DNA from: Exiguobacterium acetylicum
GTDB taxonomy: Bacteria; Bacillota; Bacilli; Exiguobacteriales; Exiguobacteriaceae
NCBI RefSeq assembly: GCF_019890935.1
Contig: NZ_CP082334.1
Coordinates: 62,001-126,000, forward strand
Length of the DNA: 64,000 nucleotides
Direction of reading: 5' to 3'
Position numbers and translations under genes: made by a program. Positions 60,960-64,000 of the stretch are shown here, in pieces. How positions within the stretch are numbered: the stretch's first letter is position 1; each line of letters begins with the position of its first letter. The notes beneath the pieces were generated by a model. That model saw nothing but the letters and a program-made list of their open reading frames with translations. It was not told the DNA's origin and searched no databases.

Positions 60960-61324
60960 ACTTCATTTATCGTTTTCAATCTTTGTTCTTCTTTATCACC
61001 TTCAATTAATTTGATTTTTCGTACTTTGATCCTTCTATTTGTTTTTACAATCGTGATACCTTCAGCTTATCTAATTTTGATATTTTCCCTCTCTTTTTCG
61101 GCAAATATAGGCAACAAACTTAAAATAATATCTCTTATCTCCACTTGAATAACGTTACTTTCGCTATAGGAAGTGTTAAATATAGATTCTAATTTTATAC
61201 CTTTGTCTTTATAGAGTTTATACTCTTCCTTTATATCGTCATATTTTCTCGAAAGTCTTGAGATACTATTAAAATTTACTTTAAGATCCCAATATGTATT
61301 AATTTTTCTTTTATATAATTTCAT
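60957..61324 (-). pseudogene. Serine recombinase relic
   Basis: The frame from 61324 codes for SRLSRKYDDIKEEYKLYKDKGIKLES in part and LSLLPIFAEKERENIKIR, then TAA (61069-61067), then AEGITIVKTNRRIKVRKIKL in the same frame. The resolvase signature is ...F-A-E-x-E-R-E-N-I-x-x-R-Q-A-E-G-I, so the stop replaces the conserved Gln (CAA to TAA). The N-terminal catalytic Ser region is absent. This is a dead recombinase unrelated in detail to the resolvase at 23843. Confidence 0.75.
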
Positions 61325-61601
61325 GTAAAATTTTTGACTTTCACTCTAATTTCTTTTTTTATTTTGAAGATCACACACCTCACCTTGACGTTTAACAGTA
61401 GCTTTTCTGTCCTGATAATAAGCCGTGATTTTTTTCAATTGATCGTACTTATAGAGCGCAAAACCGATCTACTTCAATCGTAAATTTAATTTCTGGCTAC
61501 GCAACATTAGAAAATATATTGTTCACACCTGCCTGATCAATCCAAATAAAAATATACCTATCTGATTTAACAACACAGAATGTGATAATGTTTTTATTTA
61601 C

Positions 61602-61787
61602 TTACTCAATAACATCAAGATTTAGATTGCAACTATACCCTTCCACACTTATTTCATCAAAAACAGCTAGAGAGCGTGAATCCCCTAAAATTACAGTTCC
61701 AGGCGTTACATTGAGTTTGCCAACAATATGAACATTCCTACTAGGGATCCTTCTATAGTTCATGTTACATCCGAATTTATAATGCAA
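61602..61787 (-). CDS. Possible small strand-rich ORF
   Basis: A 61-codon frame with RNVHIVGKLNVTPGTVILGD and ISVEGYSCNLNLDVIE has the alternating pattern of a beta protein. There is no good ribosome site before either ATG. It may be a fragment. Between 61330 and 61600 another short coding-like piece (GFALYKYDQLKKITAYYQDR) is visible on the same strand, so this area seems to be a graveyard of broken genes. Confidence 0.3.
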   Translation of the reverse strand: MHYKFGCNMNYRRIPSRNVHIVGKLNVTPGTVILGDSRSLAVFDEISVEGYSCNLNLDVIE

Positions 61788-62052
61788 CTTACCTGTACTC
61801 CATTAGAAGTTTCACTAGCATTAATTTCATGAATATTAAAATATAAAACAACGAACAAGATACTTATAAAGAATAGTTTTTCTTTTTTTTAGAACTCTAA
61901 TCCACTTCAATTTGGAAATATAGTAATCTTCAACAAAAGATTATGAACTAAAACTATGAAATTTAGTGTCACTTATCATGAAAAATATGTCCAATTTATA
62001 TTCTATCTCAAAAATGAGGATTTTTTGATAAAGTTAATAGCATACTTAATAT

Positions 62053-62083
62053 ATTGACTTATCCTATAGAATCCTCTAGGATT
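62053..62083 (+). promoter_or_regulatory. Possible promoter and operator before 62163
   Basis: TTGACT (62054) is followed by AATCCT-CT-AGGATT (62070-62083), an inverted repeat that could bind the RHH-like product of the next gene. A second TATAAT lies at 62123. Confidence 0.4.
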
Positions 62084-62162
62084 GCTAATTTCGAGCATTA
62101 AATATTAAATAATTCATCATGCTATAATGATAATAAATATTTTTGAATTGAGAGGTCTACAT

Positions 62163-62900
62163 ATGTCATCTAATGAAATGAAAAATAAATCGTTTCGTCT
62201 TTCTGAGGAAGTTACTGAAAAAATTGGCGAAATGCTTAAAGGACGTCAAATCACTACAAATCAATTATTCGAAGAGTTTATTGTGCTTGCTGAACAAAAG
62301 GAAATTGATCCTAAACTCAGTGAAGAGGATGCTGTATTAGAAGCATCACTTAAACAAATCACTCTTCTCTTTCAAGAACGTGCTGCACGCCTTGAGACGC
62401 TCCAACATGAAAATCAACGCATTCAATCTCGTCATCTAGATACAGTCACTAAGTTAGAGTCAGAGGTGCTACAAACTAAGGAGGATTTAGAAGCAGAGTA
62501 CATAGAAAAAGTCTCTATCCATCAGCAAGAACTTGATGAAATGAAAATAAAATTGGAACAGACAGAAAATGAATTGTTTCAGTTAAGAGAACAACATGAA
62601 AAACGAGAAGTATCTAAAAAGGAAGAAATCACATTATTAAAACGAGATGTGTTCCACTTAGAAGGGAATCTTACAAAACTTAAAGAAGAACGAGATCAAT
62701 TGTATCGCCAAAACAAAGCATTAACTGATCGAATCGATGAACTCAAAGTACGTACCGAGCGTTCCGAGCGCTTAGAAAAAGAGAATCAAAAGTTGTTATT
62801 AGATTTAACTATTGCTCAACGAGATCAAGAATCGTTTGAACGTCACCTTCATGAACAAGTTGAGCTAGCTGTTTTAAGAGAGCGTACAAGTACAAAGTAA
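62163..62900 (+). CDS. RHH-like N-terminus with long coiled coil
   Basis: I start at MSSNEMKNKSFRLSEEVTEK (245 aa), eight bases after GAGAGG. The first 45 residues (SFRLSEEVTEKIGEMLKG and a second helix) resemble a ribbon-helix-helix DNA-binding part. From about residue 60 to the end there is an almost unbroken coiled coil (heptads such as LETLQHENQRIQSRHLDTV, LEKENQKLLLDL). DNA-binding plus coiled coil recalls plasmid KfrA or partition proteins, but it could equally be the sensor of the HEPN gene that follows 47 bases later. Confidence 0.6.
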   Translation: MSSNEMKNKSFRLSEEVTEKIGEMLKGRQITTNQLFEEFIVLAEQKEIDPKLSEEDAVLEASLKQITLLFQERAARLETLQHENQRIQSRHLDTVTKLESEVLQTKEDLEAEYIEKVSIHQQELDEMKIKLEQTENELFQLREQHEKREVSKKEEITLLKRDVFHLEGNLTKLKEERDQLYRQNKALTDRIDELKVRTERSERLEKENQKLLLDLTIAQRDQESFERHLHEQVELAVLRERTSTK

Positions 62901-62947
62901 TTATTTATCAAGTATAGTTTTATACTGTCATTTTGGAGGTCAAAGAA

Positions 62948-64000
62948 TTGAATAGTTTGATGCTGAATGATAATGTTCATAAAATACTAATTTCTTCATC
63001 TGCTCTTTTTACAGGTCAATTTCGATCGGAGCTCATTTGTTTAGATTTATGTTTTCCATTTGGAGATTCTGTTGGTTTACACAATTTTCAGGAGCATCCC
63101 AACAATCGAACATTTATAGTGGTTTCTTTAATACGTGAACATGATGGTGGTTTAGTTCTACCGAATTTAGCTGTAGAAGGAGATTTTATTTGTTCTTTGT
63201 TATCGGTATTGTATGGAAAAGAATTTAAATTCCATGGATTACTAGAGTCTAACGGTGCTTACCGTTTACCCAATATTGAAAATTCACCCAATCCTTATTA
63301 TGCATATCCTCAATATAATCATAATCAAAGAATAGACTTGAATATCCCATTGAACTTGAGTCAGTTTGAATTAATTGCACCAATTTTTCACTCCGAAAAC
63401 CAAAATCCAAATTTTTTGAAGTTTAAACAATTAATTTCAGCAGCCTTAATGTTTTATAGTAGGTCTTTGAATATTTTTAAAACTGAAAAAGAACTTGCAT
63501 TTTTAGATTTAATAACATGCGGAGAAATTTTAACAAATTTAGATTCTGAACAATATGATGAAGAAGCACTCTATGATCAAAATTTACTGGATATGTTTAG
63601 ACAAATTTCTACACTAGAAAACGGAGATAGTATTGTAAGGAATTTAAAAAGCAGACTTTATCAAGTAAAAAGGAAATTTACTTATGGTTTAGTAAATTTG
63701 CTAAACACGAATTTTTTTGATAACACAGAATTTGGACGAGAGAGACCACCTGTAAATTTAAATCTAACTCCGGCAAACATTGAGATAACTCTTAAGTCAG
63801 CATATGATTTAAGAAGTAAGTATGTCCACACAGGAGAAAAATTCGGTTCCTTCATAACGCCAGAGTCGTGTTGGTTTAACGAAAAAATTTTTTATCTCCC
63901 AACACAAACTCGTGATAATAGTAATTTAGTAAGAACTCTTAGAAGTGCACCCACATTTTTAGGACTTGAGAGAATTTTAAGATTTGCATTATTGAAGTCT
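62948..64000 (+). CDS. HEPN-motif protein, cut by window edge
   Basis: The frame stays open for 351 codons to the window end. The start is TTG at 62948, eight bases after GGAGG; an ATG four codons later is too far from that site. The N-terminal half (for example FRSELICLDLCFPFGDSVGL, FIVVSLIREHDGGLVLPNLA) is strand-rich and unknown. Near residue 285-300 LKSAYDLRSKYVHTGEKFGS holds the Rx4H motif (RSKYVH) of HEPN RNases, in the helix where it is expected; the layout recalls ApeA-type antiphage proteins. With the RHH/coiled-coil gene it may form a defence or toxin-antitoxin unit. Confidence 0.6.
   Translation, partial: MNSLMLNDNVHKILISSSALFTGQFRSELICLDLCFPFGDSVGLHNFQEHPNNRTFIVVSLIREHDGGLVLPNLAVEGDFICSLLSVLYGKEFKFHGLLESNGAYRLPNIENSPNPYYAYPQYNHNQRIDLNIPLNLSQFELIAPIFHSENQNPNFLKFKQLISAALMFYSRSLNIFKTEKELAFLDLITCGEILTNLDSEQYDEEALYDQNLLDMFRQISTLENGDSIVRNLKSRLYQVKRKFTYGLVNLLNTNFFDNTEFGRERPPVNLNLTPANIEITLKSAYDLRSKYVHTGEKFGSFITPESCWFNEKIFYLPTQTRDNSNLVRTLRSAPTFLGLERILRFALLKS

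Noticed and set aside
1-64000. CRISPR array, tRNA or rRNA genes
   Set aside because: No regularly spaced repeats with spacers and no recognisable tRNA or rRNA core sequence were seen.

Overview
This 64 kb window looks like accessory DNA, probably a plasmid or genomic island, of a low-to-medium GC Gram-positive bacterium. I infer a Bacillales host, most likely Exiguobacterium-like. The grounds are strong AGGAGG-type ribosome sites, Gram-positive families (YolD, CadC/CadA, BdbC/BdbD, CcdA, LytM, YdhK) and a mosaic of GC-richer segments (for example 500-1500, 4.7-9.4 kb, 27.3-34 kb, 41-44 kb) with AT-rich ones (9.5-27 kb, 34.5-36.7 kb, 38-41 kb, 45-57 kb, 58.8-64 kb). No rRNA, tRNA or CRISPR array was seen, and no replication or conjugation gene was recognised.

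Left part (1-29.5 kb) is a metal and thiol-redox region. It holds a decayed cadA with its ArsR repressor, copC-copD, bdbC-bdbD, a CDF zinc-type exporter, a CPH-type copper ATPase with a dead csoR beside it, a PCYCGC lipoprotein, a Csp-like copper-storage protein, a multicopper oxidase, a YdhK lipoprotein, one orphan response regulator, one full two-component system, CcdA and a LytM peptidase. It is closed by a resolvase-cadC-cadA unit with a Tn3-family terminal inverted repeat inserted into a second, older cadA fragment, followed by a second copD. Operators of the CadC type lie before both cadC and the CDF gene, so the two exporters may share a repressor.

Middle part (29.6-46.5 kb) holds a RelB/RelE-type toxin-antitoxin pair, a MacB/FtsX-type ABC transporter, an XRE-M78 peptidase-PIN operon with a 16-bp palindromic operator, an IS30-family element with a broken transposase, two tandem unknown membrane proteins, a ComEC-like secreted metallo-beta-lactamase with DUF3006, a Nudix hydrolase, radC, and several gene relics. 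The radC start and its 320-bp leader are repeated at the very left edge of the window, with a degraded third trace near 12.1 kb.

The most interesting part is 47.0-57.3 kb. Two small genes about 5.8 kb apart encode leaderless-looking peptides of 57 and 55 residues that both begin MKYVPCGDSGF and keep six cysteines in the same pattern. Around them lie a membrane-anchored thioredoxin-fold protein with a MauE-like membrane partner, a second thioredoxin-fold protein with CAFC, a fused membrane-ATPase ABC exporter, an HExxH metallopeptidase, and a second, AT-rich copy of the MacB/FtsX transporter. I read this as an undescribed disulfide-rich secreted peptide (bacteriocin-like) cluster with its own oxidative folding, export and probable self-protection. 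This is inference from gene content.

Right end (57.3-64 kb): an intact IS3-family element with 3-bp target repeats, a 600-residue PD-(D/E)XK-like nuclease, a dead serine recombinase, and a two-gene unit of an RHH-like coiled-coil protein and a HEPN-motif (Rx4H) protein that runs off the window. The last two are candidate defence genes.
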